DNA of 64,000 bases. Origin: Rhyacichthys aspro. Its lineage: Eukaryota; Chordata; Actinopteri; Gobiiformes; Rhyacichthyidae. The DNA lies in the NCBI GenBank assembly GCA_036850595.1, contig CM072166.1, positions 13,472,758 to 13,536,757 of the forward strand, in the 5' to 3' direction. Position numbers and translations under genes: made by a program. Below are positions 63,797 through 64,000 of this stretch, one piece after another. The notes below the pieces were generated by a model. That model made no database searches and was not told the origin of the DNA. It saw only the letters and a program-made list of their open reading frames with translations. Position 1 is the first letter of the stretch. Every line of letters begins with the position of its first letter.

Positions 63797-63915
63797 TGCC
63801 CCAGTATGTGTGTGAATGGGGTGAATAGAAGCATGATGTAAAGAGCTTTGGGTGCCTGAGAAGGGCATAGAGAGCGCTAAATAAATGCATGCCATTTACC
63901 ATTTACCATTTTACA
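63797..63915 (+). repeat. Teleost repeat (gctttgggtgcc type), copy 2
   Basis: Second copy of 29,205-29,320. Confidence 0.6.
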
Positions 63916-64000
63916 CTGTGTTGCTGTTAAGTAGAACCTGTGCTCCTTGCTGTTAGTCTCATCTGCATCTATCACTCCTTTGTCCTTTGCACGAAATTCT

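Larger units (their letters stand above)
35921..64000. repeat. Copy 2 of large direct duplication
   Basis: This is the second copy of bases 1-29,402. It is about 1.3 kb shorter in total: it lacks roughly 752 bases near 11.1 kb, about 280 near 13.3 kb and about 585 near 14.0 kb of copy 1, and gains 364 bases at 37,150 plus minisatellite units at 52,235. Homology continues to the last few bases of the window, so the right end is also undefined. Confidence 0.95.

Overview
The window looks like nuclear DNA from a ray-finned (teleost) fish. It is AT-rich and has no long open reading frames. It carries intron-like splice signals and many interspersed repeats of kinds common in teleosts: hAT-type elements with 8-bp target duplications, a tRNA-derived SINE, a decayed LINE 3' end, and repeats with 'tttatttatatagcac' or 'gctttgggtgcc' signatures. 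I saw no bacterial-type operon, CRISPR array, phage, or rRNA/tRNA gene.

The dominant feature is a direct duplication. Bases 1 to about 29,402 (copy 1) recur in the same order and orientation at 35,921-64,000 (copy 2). By eye, mismatches in alignable stretches are about 1%, plus many indels. A run of exactly 100 N (32,280-32,379) lies between the copies, so the window is two contigs joined by a gap of unstated length. The simplest reading is two haplotypes of one locus left side by side in the assembly (false duplication). A recent true tandem duplication is the alternative. Both window edges fall inside duplicated sequence, so the true extent is unknown.

The best coding evidence is on the minus strand. 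There are two exon-like blocks, 13,770-13,954 and 12,215-12,461 in copy 1 (49,005-49,189 and 47,682-47,928 in copy 2), each with good splice sites. Their phases join to give one open frame of about 144 residues: a hydrophilic stretch followed by a hydrophobic, probably membrane-spanning segment. I do not recognise the protein. Weaker candidates are a minus-strand terminal exon next to a CA/TG microsatellite (34,578-34,691) and a plus-strand exon inside a block open on both strands (20,384-20,462). CpG-rich patches at 4,260-4,860 and 22,500-22,870 could be promoters or untranslated first exons.

Layout of copy 1: hAT at 1,393; CpG-rich block near 4.3-4.9 kb; hAT with internal minisatellite at 6,941; hAT at 9,262; repeat-rich 10.4-11.8 kb; exon B at 12.2 kb; hAT at 13,233; exon A at 13.8 kb; old repeat with a nested 9-bp-TSD MITE at 14.0-15.0 kb; hAT at 15,719; pyrimidine-rich block with two DR1-type hormone-receptor motifs at 17.1 kb; 32-bp minisatellite at 17.6 kb; composite repeat at 20.9-21.3 kb; MITE at 25,030; SINE at 27.4 kb; teleost repeats to 29.3 kb. 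The middle 6.5 kb, present once, holds the gap, a LINE fragment, the microsatellite/terminal-exon candidate and another interspersed repeat. Copy 2 repeats the copy 1 layout, with deletions around 11.1, 13.3 and 14.0 kb (copy 1 coordinates), a 364-bp extra block and an expanded minisatellite. I found no convincing novel multi-gene system. The interest lies in the duplication, the unrecognised split gene and the transposon structures.
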